A stretch of 64,000 nucleotides of DNA from Methanomassiliicoccales archaeon (GCA_004377185.1 SOIM01000025.1:1-64000), one strand, 5' to 3'; counted from the stretch's first letter, positions 54,107-62,781 are shown. The notes: generated by a model not told the origin, from the sequence alone. Numbers and translations are program-made.

Positions 54107-54659
54107 CTTTGAGAAGTACGTGGACTGGAAGATCCTGGCACTCTTCCTGAAGTACCCCACAACGGAGTTCCATGTCAAGGAGCTGGCACGCAAGATCGAT
54201 GTAAGCCCAGGGAGCGTGAGCAATGCTGTGAGATATTTCGAGCCCTTCCAAATCCTGAAGAAAGAAGAGAAGGGTCTGGCGCACCTCTACAGACTGAATG
54301 AGGAACTGCCCCTTGCGAAACACCTCAAATTGACTTATACCCTGGTCAGAATCCTTGCCCACAGAGTTGTCGAGAGACTTCTCGATCTGGACGAGAGCAT
54401 TCTATCCATCGCAATCTACGGCAGCTATGCAACGGGAGAGTATGATGAGAAGAGCGACTTGGATATCCTGATCATCACACCAGGCGACAAGAACGCTCTC
54501 ACACCGCTTCTCAGAGAAGTAGAAAGTGAACTCGGGGTCAGGGTCAGCCCGCAGGTACTGAAGCTTCACGAATGGCAGAGATTGAGCAGGGCGGACAAGG
54601 TTTTCCATGACAGGGTGGTCGAGAACCACATTCTTCTGCACGGCGCGGGATTGATATGA
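54096..54659 (+). CDS. MNT-type nucleotidyltransferase with winged helix (antitoxin)
   Basis: The 187-residue protein has an N-terminal winged helix (about 8-70; YPTTEFHVKELARKIDVSPGSVSNAVRYF) and a minimal nucleotidyltransferase domain (about 90-187) with GSYATGEYDEKSDLDILI, the GSxxxGxxxxxSDxDL site. MNT antitoxins silence HEPN RNase toxins, in known cases by AMPylating a Tyr. Fusion of a DNA-binding domain lets it repress its own operon. ATG 54096 follows the operator; GTG 54087 is a weaker alternative. It overlaps the HEPN gene by 4 bp (ATGA). Confidence 0.88.
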   Translation: MIELFEKYVDWKILALFLKYPTTEFHVKELARKIDVSPGSVSNAVRYFEPFQILKKEEKGLAHLYRLNEELPLAKHLKLTYTLVRILAHRVVERLLDLDESILSIAIYGSYATGEYDEKSDLDILIITPGDKNALTPLLREVESELGVRVSPQVLKLHEWQRLSRADKVFHDRVVENHILLHGAGLI

Positions 54660-55072
54660 ACCTGGATGAGTGCTTATCACGAGGATTCTTGAAGAGGGTA
54701 AGATCTGACATGGAGAACGCTCAACGTTCGTTACGCATTCAAAAAGAGTGCCACCAGGATGCCCTCAAGAACAATGAGATCGAATGCTACAGGGTCGTTC
54801 TGATTCTTTGCTATACATCAATGTTCCACGCCTCGAGAGCTGTCCTCTACAGGGATGGCGTTAAAGAACGGAGCCACATATGCATACCAATCTACTTCAG
54901 AGCCAAGTATCCCGAACTGGACAGGTACGCCAACATCCTGGATTCCTATAGAGAACTGAGGCACGGCGTTTTCTACAGGGTGGGAACGACGGTTGATAAA
55001 AGGGAAGCCGAAGAGTCCCTTGTCTCTGCAAAGGAGTTCCTCGCTCAGATCGAGTCCTTTGTGAGTGGATGA
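54656..55072 (+). CDS. HEPN-domain toxin
   Basis: The 138-residue all-helical protein has the HEPN layout: an N-terminal helix pair, CYTSMFHASRAVLYRDGV (about 45-62), and SYRELRHGVFYRVG (about 96-109), in which R..RH fits the RNase RxxxH-type active site and the following Tyr is the usual AMPylation target. The start codon overlaps the MNT stop. Partner assignment rests on this overlap. HEPN toxins cut RNA when freed from the antitoxin. The 55073-55234 gap after it shows nothing. Confidence 0.85.
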   Translation: MNLDECLSRGFLKRVRSDMENAQRSLRIQKECHQDALKNNEIECYRVVLILCYTSMFHASRAVLYRDGVKERSHICIPIYFRAKYPELDRYANILDSYRELRHGVFYRVGTTVDKREAEESLVSAKEFLAQIESFVSG

Positions 55073-55234
55073 GGTTGTGCAGCCATTCCGGATGCAGCTC
55101 TGCAATCGACTGAGAGAGCCAATCTCAGAGCAGGGACGGCAAGAAGGCCGCTCTTTACCGCAAAAACCGCCATAGCCCACTCTATTGTAACCCTCCCACG
55201 AAAAACGAATGCGACGACTGGTTTCGGTCTGTTC

Positions 55235-55483
55235 TTAAATCGTCTTTATCTTCTCTGCCACGAACTCCCTTACTTCCTTTTCGTCCGGAATGGTGAGAGA
55301 CCTCTTGAACCGCTCACTCCCGTCTGAACGATAGTATCCTCTCGAGACGGAAATGAACTCGTTCTCACCGTCATCCGTTATTGCTCTCTTTCTGGCCACT
55401 TCGAGAAAGTTGTTCCTTCCAAAATCCACCTTCTCGGAGCTCACTGTTTCGAATTTTACGTTGGCTCTTGTTTCTGGTTCCAT
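55235..55483 (-). CDS. Small conserved-looking basic protein, 82 aa
   Basis: The 82-residue alpha/beta protein starts with MEPETRANVKFETVSSEK and contains NNFLEVARKRAI, NEFISVSRGYYRSDG, RFKRSLTIPDEKEVREFVAEKIKTI. The spacing of small strands and a C-terminal helix suggests a nucleic-acid-binding or regulatory protein; no family is recognised. ATG 55483 follows GGAGG with 7-nt spacing. It carries an unusual structured 5' leader (55484-55556), whereas most neighbours look leaderless. Confidence 0.72.
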   Translation of the reverse strand: MEPETRANVKFETVSSEKVDFGRNNFLEVARKRAITDDGENEFISVSRGYYRSDGSERFKRSLTIPDEKEVREFVAEKIKTI

Positions 55484-55556
55484 TCTAGTGCCTCCGTTCC
55501 GCCACGCAAGCCCTAAGAGGACCTATGCGTGTTTTCTCCAATAGTTGCACTTAGGG
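55484..55556 (-). promoter_or_regulatory. Structured 5' leader with possible regulatory stem
   Basis: On the minus strand a TATA box CTTTATAAG (55579-55587) predicts a start near 55556. From there CCCTAAG (55550-55556) pairs with CTTAGGG (55511-55517), enclosing a symmetric 5x5 internal loop and a second stem CTAT/ATAG with a 14-nt loop. GGAGG (55491-55495) lies outside the stem. The position at the very 5' end and the length of 72 nt suggest a regulatory leader. Folding is by eye only. Confidence 0.5.
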
Positions 55557-55727
55557 TTACCCCAGACTACTTTTGTGACTTATAAAGATTTGGTAGATAT
55601 GGCCAGACCGAATTGACTTTTCGCGAAGGGTCTGGGGTCTGGACTTTCGGCACGAAAATCGGATAATGGCGGGTTCTGAGAGGAAAACCACACAGATTAA
55701 ATAGACCGCCAAAATATGTTGAGACGC

Positions 55728-57056
55728 ATGCGTTGTACGAACTGTGGTCGGGAGTTTGAGGGGGATATCTGTCCGAATTGCTACACACCTGCAAGGCAGC
55801 CCGTTCCTCCAGAACTGTTCAGGTGCAACAAATGCGGTACTGTCTTTTCCGGTTCCTACTGCACCAACTGCGGGTCTCCCGCTTCCGCCTCCACACCGAT
55901 TTACTACCGCCCCTATTCGACGACAAGGAGAGGGGGAAGCGATATCCAGAAGATGGTCACCAGTTCCTGGCTTCTCTACATCAGCGTGTTCTTCCTGGCG
56001 TTTTCTGCTTTCATAGCCCTCCTGTGGGTAGGGGCAAGCATTGTGATACCTGGTATACTGAGCGACTCCTGTGCCGAATGTCAGGCGATCCTTCTAATCA
56101 TCACACCCCAACCGATACCGATCGTAGAACCGTTCGGAGGGATTCCGTTTCTGATATATTACATCATAATTGTTGTAATAATCTCACTGTGCTTCTTCTG
56201 GCTGATCATCAAAGACCTTCCAAAGGCAATTGAAGGTTTCTCCAAGGCTATGAAGGGACGGGGAGTCTACTCCAGCACCAAGAGCACTTGGACGATGTTG
56301 CCCCAGCTGTTCGCCTTCATGATCTTCTTCACGGTCGCGTACAGCCTCATCCTCCATCTTTCGGGGATAGATTACCTGCCCTCTCAGGTCGAGACACGCC
56401 CACTGTGGTATTTCCTGTACGCAGTGGCCAGCGCTTCAGTCTGGGAAGAATTCATCTCGAGAACACTGCTCATCGGCATTCCTCTTTTCATAATTGCCAT
56501 CATAAGATACAGAAGGGTCAGCAAGCCTGCCAGATTCTTCATAGGGGGAGGTTTCAAAATCGGCATCCCGGAGGGAACCTTCCTGCTGTTCTCCGCAATA
56601 ATGTTCGGGACGGCACATACCTACAGCGGCGGGGTATGGGTTTTCGCTCCGACGTTCGTTGGCGGGCTCATTCTTGGATACATCTTCCTGAAAAGGGGCA
56701 TCGTTGCCTCCATTCTCTTTCACTTCGTGTGGAACTACTTCGTCGCGTTCAACTATATGGCTCAGGTCACTGGCAATTATACCCTCCTCATTGTGGGAGG
56801 CGCGTTCACCCTTTTCCTTGTGTTCATTGGATTGGTCCTGACGGTCTTCCACCTCGGCCGAATGATTGGTCTCTTCCGGAGAAGGCCAATAAGAGCGATG
56901 GCGGAGGGGCCGCAACCAACTATGGCGCCCGAGAGACCGACAGAAACGACCATACCTCAACCGCCGCATGGATTCCAGTGCCCGCGTTGCGGATGGACGG
57001 AAGCCACCTTTGAGGAAGGGCACTTCAAATGTCTTCGGTGCGGACACGTCACTTGA
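55728..57056 (+). CDS. CPBP intramembrane protease with zinc ribbons
   Basis: The 442-residue protein has two N-terminal zinc ribbons (CTNC/CPNC and CNKC/CTNC, about 3-50), about eight membrane helices (about 82-390) and a C-terminal ribbon (CPRC/CLRC). The CPBP (Abi/Rce1-type) motifs are all present: EEFISR (about 240), FGTAHTY (about 290) and HFVWN (about 333), containing the Glu, His and His/Asn of the active site. Family members cleave prenylated or membrane proteins. ATG 55728 is 27-28 bp from ATTAAATA (55696-55703), so start 55716 is less likely. The end overlaps the convergent gene by 8 bp. Confidence 0.88.
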   Translation: MRCTNCGREFEGDICPNCYTPARQPVPPELFRCNKCGTVFSGSYCTNCGSPASASTPIYYRPYSTTRRGGSDIQKMVTSSWLLYISVFFLAFSAFIALLWVGASIVIPGILSDSCAECQAILLIITPQPIPIVEPFGGIPFLIYYIIIVVIISLCFFWLIIKDLPKAIEGFSKAMKGRGVYSSTKSTWTMLPQLFAFMIFFTVAYSLILHLSGIDYLPSQVETRPLWYFLYAVASASVWEEFISRTLLIGIPLFIIAIIRYRRVSKPARFFIGGGFKIGIPEGTFLLFSAIMFGTAHTYSGGVWVFAPTFVGGLILGYIFLKRGIVASILFHFVWNYFVAFNYMAQVTGNYTLLIVGGAFTLFLVFIGLVLTVFHLGRMIGLFRRRPIRAMAEGPQPTMAPERPTETTIPQPPHGFQCPRCGWTEATFEEGHFKCLRCGHVT

Positions 57057-57810
57057 CGAGCAGTTCCTCCAGGAACCCCTTTCCCTTGAGCACGCCATCC
57101 ATCGTTCTCGCTTCCAGAACGAAGTTCCCGGAGTATCCAGACAGTTCCCTCAGGACAGATTTGAAATCAACCGTTCCTTCGCCCAAGGGCAGATGGTAGT
57201 CCGATCTCCCGTCATTATCGTGAACATGTACGTTGATGAACTTGTCCGTGAGCTGCAGGAAGTTCTCCATTTCGCCCGTGGTGTTGGCATGCCCGACGTC
57301 AAAACATATCCCGATGTCCGTTCCTTCGATGACATGAAGCAAATCCTCGGCTTTCAGACAGATGGTCACAACCATGTCCGGCATGTTCTCGACCCCCACC
57401 TTGATTCCCAGTTCGCCAATCTTCGCATCGATCTCTTTGACCGATTCCTTGGTGATATCGAGCACTTTCTCCGGCTCGGAGAAGCTGATGGGGGACAAGT
57501 GACCAGGATGCAATGTGACAGAGCCCATTCCCAGTTCGGACGCGATCTCTATTGCCTCAATCACCTGCTTCACGGACTCATCCAGCATTCTCCTGTTGAA
57601 AGAGCCTATGTTCACATCAGAAAAAGGAGCATGAAGTGACAGTTCCAGATCGTAGGAGGGGATCAGTCTCTCCAGGTCGCTACGGATGTCCGCAATCGAA
57701 TGAACGCCCTCACCCACAATCTCCCAACCCTCGAAATGTGAAGAGACAAGTTCGAACGCTTCCTCGAGATCCAAACGAGAGGTGACCTGATAACTGGAAA
57801 AGAAGATCAT
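57049..57810 (-). CDS. TIM-barrel sugar phosphate isomerase/AP endonuclease-like protein
   Basis: The 253-residue protein is of the xylose-isomerase-like TIM-barrel superfamily: WEIVGEG, LSLHAPFSDVNIGS, VTLHPGHLSP, VGVENMPD, GICFDVGHANTTG and INVHVHDNDG carry the His, Glu and Asp metal ligands in order. Endonuclease IV uses a three-zinc site of this type, but length and context (no DNA-repair partner) fit sugar phosphate isomerases/epimerases equally. It overlaps the upstream gene by 4 bp (ATGA). Confidence 0.85.
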   Translation of the reverse strand: MIFFSSYQVTSRLDLEEAFELVSSHFEGWEIVGEGVHSIADIRSDLERLIPSYDLELSLHAPFSDVNIGSFNRRMLDESVKQVIEAIEIASELGMGSVTLHPGHLSPISFSEPEKVLDITKESVKEIDAKIGELGIKVGVENMPDMVVTICLKAEDLLHVIEGTDIGICFDVGHANTTGEMENFLQLTDKFINVHVHDNDGRSDYHLPLGEGTVDFKSVLRELSGYSGNFVLEARTMDGVLKGKGFLEELLVK

Positions 57811-58190
57811 GATTTCTCACCCAAATCCGGAGCGATTATGTCAATCAAATCCAGCAAACGTTCATCCTCGATTATGACCTCGATCTCCCCAAGAGACGAC
57901 CTCTCTGCAAAGCTCACCTTCCCTACGAACGCGACCTGCTTGTTCAAGCGGAATCTGAGCTTGTTCCCATCGACCGACTTGAGGAAAATCGCTCTGGCAA
58001 CCGACCTGATCTGCTGTTCTCTGAGGAGCTTCTCCAGCGTTTCTGTGGATTCGGTGGTACCAACCAGCTCCTCCTCCTTCCGTTCAATCTGCAAATCGGG
58101 AAAGATGTTCAACATCGATTTAATCACTTTGTCTGCGTTCTCGGTAGGTTTACAAACCGTCCTCACGACAACTAAAGGCACGCACCTCAA
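57807..58190 (-). CDS. UPF0201/DUF54-type RNA-binding domain protein
   Basis: The 127-residue protein shows the archaeal UPF0201 (COG1931) pattern: TVCKPTENADKVIKSMLNIFPDL, then TESTETLEKLLREQQIRSVARAIFLKS, and GEIEVIIEDERLL. It is a small alpha/beta protein resembling L5/RNA-binding folds, with exact function unknown. The 3' end overlaps the start of the TIM-barrel gene; the upstream PolD gene is divergent, 66 bp away. GTG codons at residues 4 and 9 are alternative starts. Confidence 0.85.
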   Translation of the reverse strand: MRCVPLVVVRTVCKPTENADKVIKSMLNIFPDLQIERKEEELVGTTESTETLEKLLREQQIRSVARAIFLKSVDGNKLRFRLNKQVAFVGKVSFAERSSLGEIEVIIEDERLLDLIDIIAPDLGEKS

Positions 58191-58256
58191 TCATGCTCCT
58201 TCGCAAAAAGATTGCCGTAGGAAAGTTTATAGCATCCGGTGTCAAATATCTCGCGG

Positions 58257-59723
58257 ATGAGAGATCAGCTTTTGAGTTTTTTCACCGAGAAGGGGACCCT
58301 CGTCGAACCCGAAGTGATGGAACACATCCTTTCCGAAGAGGATCCCATCCAGTTCGCCGAGAGTATTTATTCCAACCTGGAAGCAAAGCCATTGGTCCTG
58401 ACGATGGAGGACATAATCAAGGTCGAGTCGATAGTGAGGGATGTCGCGCAAGAGCACAAAGCGGAGAAAGAGTCGAAGGAGATCAAGTCCTCAAGCGGAA
58501 GAGGAAAGGTCAGCGTAAAGGCAAAGGACTTTAATTCGGAAGTAAAGATAAAAAAGGACATCACAGGCAATTCCACATGCGAAGGCACCATCAAGGACTT
58601 TCAGAAGTATTTCAAACACCGCTTCCAGACACTCGGAATGATGATTAGAAGGAGGAGAGAGATAGGCGGTTGTATTGATATTTCCAGAGCAAGGAAAAAA
58701 GCCACTCAAATGAGGTTCGTATGCATCGTTAACAGCGTTAGGGATACAAAGAGCGGTCACAAGATCATCGAAGTTGAAGATGAAACTGACGTTGCCTCCG
58801 TTCTGGTCACAGATAGCGCGATTGGCGGTGAGAACATCGTCCCAGACGAGGTAATCGGGATAATAGGAAAGAGCTGGAGACAGGACCTCATCATTGCAGA
58901 GAGGATTGTGAGGCCGGACATTCCCGATAGGAGAGGTTTCGAAGGATGCGATGACCCAATCTCGGTCGCATTTGTCTCGGACACACATGTGGGCAGCAAC
59001 ACGTTCATGCAGGAGAAGTGGGATAAGTTCATGGCGTGGATGAACAACGGTGATGAGATCTCCTCTTCAATCAAGTACATAGTAATCCCGGGTGACGTGG
59101 TGGACGGGATAGGCATCTATCCAAGGCAGGAGGAGGAGCTTTCCATCCACAACATTTACGAGCAGTACGAGGAGTTTGTTAGGCTTTTGCAGGACATTCC
59201 AGACCACGTTCAGATAATCATATGCCCTGGAAATCATGATGCCGTCCGGCCGGCAGAGCCGCAACCTGCGCTGCCCAGCAACATAAGGAAGCTCTTCCCG
59301 TCCGAGGTGATATTCGCGGGAAATCCAAGCACGATGACCCTGCACGGTGTGGAGGTCCTGGTCTATCACGGAAAGAGCATAGACGACTTCGTGGGGACGG
59401 TGCCATCGCTGACCTACGAGAACCCACTGGAGTCCATGAGGGAGATGCTGAAGAAGAGACACCTGGCTCCCACCTACGGGGCTAAGACTCCCATCGCGCC
59501 AGAGAGCCGGGACCATCTGGTCATAGACACCGTTCCGGACATCTTCGTGACGGGTCACGTTCATTGGGTAGGTGTGGACGAGTACAACGGAGTGAGGCTT
59601 GTCAATGCATCCACTTGGCAGTCCCAGACCTCCTATCAAAAGATGAGGAACATCGATCCCATTCCAGCCATGGTGCCCATCATAAACCTGCAGACTGGGA
59701 GAGCCAGAATAAAAGAGTTCTGA
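58257..59723 (+). CDS. polB: DNA polymerase D small subunit DP1
   Basis: The 488-residue protein is the small (exonuclease) subunit of the euryarchaeal PolD replicase. After an N-terminal helical domain and a Ser/Lys linker (about 75-105) comes an OB fold (about 110-235) and a calcineurin-like phosphoesterase domain (about 240-480) with SDTHVGS, GDVVDG, PGNHDAVR, VYHGKS and VTGHVHWV, all catalytic ligands intact, so 3'-5' exonuclease activity is expected. The large subunit is not in the window. ATG 58257 fits TATA-like GTTTATAG (58225-58232). The rest of the region downstream is a pseudogene. Confidence 0.95.
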   Translation: MRDQLLSFFTEKGTLVEPEVMEHILSEEDPIQFAESIYSNLEAKPLVLTMEDIIKVESIVRDVAQEHKAEKESKEIKSSSGRGKVSVKAKDFNSEVKIKKDITGNSTCEGTIKDFQKYFKHRFQTLGMMIRRRREIGGCIDISRARKKATQMRFVCIVNSVRDTKSGHKIIEVEDETDVASVLVTDSAIGGENIVPDEVIGIIGKSWRQDLIIAERIVRPDIPDRRGFEGCDDPISVAFVSDTHVGSNTFMQEKWDKFMAWMNNGDEISSSIKYIVIPGDVVDGIGIYPRQEEELSIHNIYEQYEEFVRLLQDIPDHVQIIICPGNHDAVRPAEPQPALPSNIRKLFPSEVIFAGNPSTMTLHGVEVLVYHGKSIDDFVGTVPSLTYENPLESMREMLKKRHLAPTYGAKTPIAPESRDHLVIDTVPDIFVTGHVHWVGVDEYNGVRLVNASTWQSQTSYQKMRNIDPIPAMVPIINLQTGRARIKEF

Positions 59724-59765
59724 ACCTGAGAAAGGGCTTAATATCGGTACTTCTCTTGAGTTTTC

Positions 59766-59971
59766 GTGAGGATAGCGGTCGTCGGGGACTTACATTACGA
59801 GAAGTATCTGGATGAGTTCAAGAAGGAACTCGAAGGGTTGTCCGAAATCGATCTTTTCCTCCTGACCAAGAACAGACTTCGCTAAAGGACTTCGGTGTGG
59901 AGCTTCCCTCCGTTCCGATCCATAACGTGGCCTTTCCCATAGAAAAGAAGATAACGATAATCGAGGTTTGA
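59766..59971 (+). pseudogene. Remnant of a metallophosphoesterase gene
   Basis: GTG 59766, 27 bp from TTAATATC (59736-59743), begins VRIAVVGDLHYEKYLDEF and LLT, the start of a calcineurin-like phosphoesterase, but a stop follows at 59883. In another frame 59879-59971 reads LKDFGVELPSVPIHNVAFPIEKKITIIEV and a stop, like the C terminus of such an enzyme. Most of the core (about 150 or more residues) is missing, so an internal deletion with frameshift is likely. A third frame (59974-60042) reads LDDDVNILMPFYVFQDG and may be a further fragment. Confidence 0.6.
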
Positions 59972-60110
59972 CTCTCGACGATGATGTGAACATACTCATG
60001 CCCTTCTACGTATTCCAGGACGGGCCGATTGCCAGTCATTGAACGACTTCGATCAATCTGCGAAGTTATTTATACGCATGGGAAAGTATTCCGTGTCACG
60101 AGTGGTCCAG

Positions 60111-61352
60111 ATGGAGGAGGAGGAAGAACTCTCTGCATCCGAAGAAGAGCCCTCTAAAGACGTAGAGGAGGAATCACCCGAATCGAAAGAAGAAACCATT
60201 GAGCCAACAAAAGATACAAAACCACCATCTGAAAAAGAACCTCCACCGTCAGAGGAGGAGAAGCCACCTCCATCCGAGAAGGAGAAACCCTTGAAGCCAA
60301 AGAGGAAGTGGGTGAAATCCACTCTCCTAGTTCTCAGGGACGTTGGGATCGCACTGCTGATTGTACTGTTGGTCTTCCTCGCGCTCTGGGCCTACGCTGG
60401 CGTCTGGCCACCCATGGTCGTGGTGGAGAGCGACAGCATGCAGCATGAGAACTACGTGAGCCATGTAGGCGTCATAGACACGGGAGACCTCGTCCTGGTC
60501 CAGCATGTGGACAATCCGTATGAGATCGAGACATACGCACGTTCCAGGTGTAACGGACACATGACCTACGGTGACTATGGAGACGTAATAATATACAATC
60601 AGTTAGGTGGAGGCGACAAACCCATCATCCATAGAGCCTTACTTTGGTTAGAGTTCAATACGACTACTAACAACAGTTTTGACGTTCCAGACCTTGAATG
60701 TAATCAGTGGATAAACGGGGTCAATTGGTGGGGATGGAATTCCACAGGTAGTGTGACCATACCCAGGAACATTGATTCTAACCTAAGACTGTGGATAAAC
60801 TCAAGCTACAGGCATCGCGAGATTACAATTACCATTGGTGGCGTCAATGGCATGCTCAATGAGTTCAAGGCGGATGAGACCTGGACAGGAGGTGGTTTCG
60901 TTGCGATGGGGGACCACAATCCAGGACACGACAGTCATCTCATAAAGCATGACTGGGTCATAGGTAGAGCGAGGGGGGAGCTCCCGTGGTTCGGCCTGAT
61001 AAAACTGGCGGTCACCGGTGAGGTGCCTTGGGGCAGCGTTTGCCAGTCCCAGACTGAACAGCACTGCGCTACCGACAACAGTTGGACCTCCCTCACCATC
61101 ACCCTGATCCTTTTCATAGTCGTTCCAATATCGCTGGACATAGGCCTCGGTTTCTATCAGAAATGGAAGGAGAAGAAGAAAGGTAAGGAGCCAGAGAAGA
61201 AAGAGGAAGAAGAGGAACGACTGCCTCCTGAGCAAAGATTGGAAGGAGTGATTTCCAGAGATCTGGCCGAGAAGAAAAAGCCGGATGAGACACCCAGAGA
61301 AGAACCGTCAGAGGAGACTGCTGAAGAAACTACTCATGAACCAACAGAGTAG
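60111..61352 (+). CDS. Archaeal signal peptidase I with acidic stalk
   Basis: The 413-residue protein has an acidic Pro/Glu/Lys-rich N terminus (about 1-60), a helix (about 74-98), a lumenal/extracellular S26B catalytic domain (about 100-310) and a second helix (about 330-352) with a long Lys/Glu tail. Catalytic Ser is in VESDSMQH, His in KPIIHRAL and Asp in AMGDHNPG, as in archaeal and ER signal peptidases. It would process the many exported proteins in this window. Family members are usually 150-250 aa, so both tails are unusual. ATG 60111 is used; TATTTATA (60067-60074) fits GTG 60102 or this ATG. It overlaps the convergent cdc6 gene by 23 bp. Confidence 0.88.
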   Translation: MEEEEELSASEEEPSKDVEEESPESKEETIEPTKDTKPPSEKEPPPSEEEKPPPSEKEKPLKPKRKWVKSTLLVLRDVGIALLIVLLVFLALWAYAGVWPPMVVVESDSMQHENYVSHVGVIDTGDLVLVQHVDNPYEIETYARSRCNGHMTYGDYGDVIIYNQLGGGDKPIIHRALLWLEFNTTTNNSFDVPDLECNQWINGVNWWGWNSTGSVTIPRNIDSNLRLWINSSYRHREITITIGGVNGMLNEFKADETWTGGGFVAMGDHNPGHDSHLIKHDWVIGRARGELPWFGLIKLAVTGEVPWGSVCQSQTEQHCATDNSWTSLTITLILFIVVPISLDIGLGFYQKWKEKKKGKEPEKKEEEEERLPPEQRLEGVISRDLAEKKKPDETPREEPSEETAEETTHEPTE

Positions 61353-62571
61353 TCTGGAACTTGAGTCTGTAGTTCTTTATTCCGCTGAGGACCTCGTCCT
61401 TTTCCAATACCTTCTTCGTCTCAAGCATCGGAACGCTTGATTGTATCTCTTTTGTCCTGCCGCCTCTACCGAAAGACTTCACCCTGGCGTTGACCAGCCC
61501 CAGCATATCGAGCTCAGAGATGAGGTCGGTAACCCTCCTTTGGGTCAGGATGCCTGTTCCTGCCCTCCTCGCGAGCTCCTTGTACGCTGAGTACACATCT
61601 CCGGTGGTGAGCCTTTTGCTCCCTCTCTCCTCGCTCAGTATTATCCCCAGAAGTACGAGTTTGGATTGTGTGGGAAGCGACCTTGTGGCTTCCAGGACGC
61701 AGTCCAGTTCGACCTTGTTCTTTGCCCTTCGTACGTCCTGTTCCGTTATCCTGTCACAGCCGGACCTTTCTGCCAGCTCTGCTGCCACTCTGAGCAGATC
61801 AAGAGCCCGCCTTGCATCTCCATGTTCCTGAGCGGCCAGGGCGGCACACAATGAGACAACCCCTCCGTTTATCACACCGTTCTCGAAGGCCAGCTCCGCT
61901 CTCTGCTGCAATATGTCCCTCAGTTCGTTCGCGTTATAGGGCGGAAAGACCATCTTCTCGTCCCCGAGCCTGCTCTTCACTCTTGGGTCGAGAAACTCGG
62001 TGAACTTCAGGTCGTTCGATAACCCGATCAGGCTGATCTTTGCCTTCTCCAGATCATCATTGATCTTTGACAGATGGTAGAGAACGTCATCCCCGCTCTT
62101 ATACACCAGCTTGTCGATCTCATCCAAAACAATGACAACAACCCTTCTCTCCTCGTCCATCTTTTCTCTCAGGATGTTGTAAACCCTCTCGGTCGACCAA
62201 CCCGTGAACGGGATCCTCTCATCAAAATCCTGTACGAACCTGTTCCCAATGTTCTGAAGAACGGCATAGGGAGTGTCGACAATCTCGCAGTTCATGTAGA
62301 TGAAATGGATCCTTTCCCATTCGTCCGCTTTCAGGATCTCGTTGCCGAGGTACTTGATGACCGCCGTCTTGCCCGTTCCGGTCTTTCCGAAAATCAGCAC
62401 GTTCGAAGGCCTTTCTCCTCTGAGAGCGGTAGCCAGTATGGAAGCCAGCTGGTCGATCTGCTTCTCCCTGTGAGGCAAGTTCTCAGGTATATAGGATGGC
62501 CTGAGGATATCTCTGTCCTCTTTGAAGACGGACTTCGTTTGAAGGTAAGGCTTGAATACGCTGTCCTCCAT
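61330..62571 (-). CDS. cdc6: Orc1/Cdc6 replication initiator
   Basis: The 413-residue AAA+ protein binds origins and loads MCM. Walker A is FGKTGTGKTAVIKYL (about 60-75), Walker B is VIVLDEIDKLV (about 140), the sensor 1 segment is LIGLSNDLKF, and the C-terminal winged helix (about 320-400; LTTGDVYSAYKELARRAG) completes the layout. ATG 62571 is preferred because GGGGGAGGGG precedes it; ATG 62595 is an alternative. A candidate origin lies directly upstream. Archaeal cdc6 genes usually flank an origin. Confidence 0.95.
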   Translation of the reverse strand: MEDSVFKPYLQTKSVFKEDRDILRPSYIPENLPHREKQIDQLASILATALRGERPSNVLIFGKTGTGKTAVIKYLGNEILKADEWERIHFIYMNCEIVDTPYAVLQNIGNRFVQDFDERIPFTGWSTERVYNILREKMDEERRVVVIVLDEIDKLVYKSGDDVLYHLSKINDDLEKAKISLIGLSNDLKFTEFLDPRVKSRLGDEKMVFPPYNANELRDILQQRAELAFENGVINGGVVSLCAALAAQEHGDARRALDLLRVAAELAERSGCDRITEQDVRRAKNKVELDCVLEATRSLPTQSKLVLLGIILSEERGSKRLTTGDVYSAYKELARRAGTGILTQRRVTDLISELDMLGLVNARVKSFGRGGRTKEIQSSVPMLETKKVLEKDEVLSGIKNYRLKFQTTLLVHE

Positions 62572-62781
62572 TCCCCTCCCCCTTAAAACATTCACAGGAA
62601 CTCTCGCTTTCCACCGGGAAAATGCAAGGATCGTCCCGAGGGGAGAGAGGGTATAGTGCCCGCATTACTAAAAACTTTCTTAGGGTGTTCTGTTACACTT
62701 CTTTTATTGTGAAGAAAATATAGAATTCTTTCCTCGGACAACCGATTGCAGAAAAATCTATCGATCTAAACCTGGTAGTTT
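62572..62781. other. Candidate replication origin region upstream of cdc6
   Basis: The gap between cdc6 and the VKOR gene contains an A/T-rich stretch (about 62664-62745). The minus strand carries TTCCCGGTGGAAAGCGA at about 62604-62620, close to the archaeal origin recognition box core (TTCCAGTGGAAAC), with one inserted base. Only one such box was found by eye, so the call is tentative. It also must hold the promoters of cdc6 and perhaps the VKOR operon. Confidence 0.35.

Noticed and set aside
62689-62712. Short inverted repeat CTTC...GAAG upstream of cdc6
   Set aside because: Arms of only 4-5 bp in A/T-rich DNA are expected by chance.
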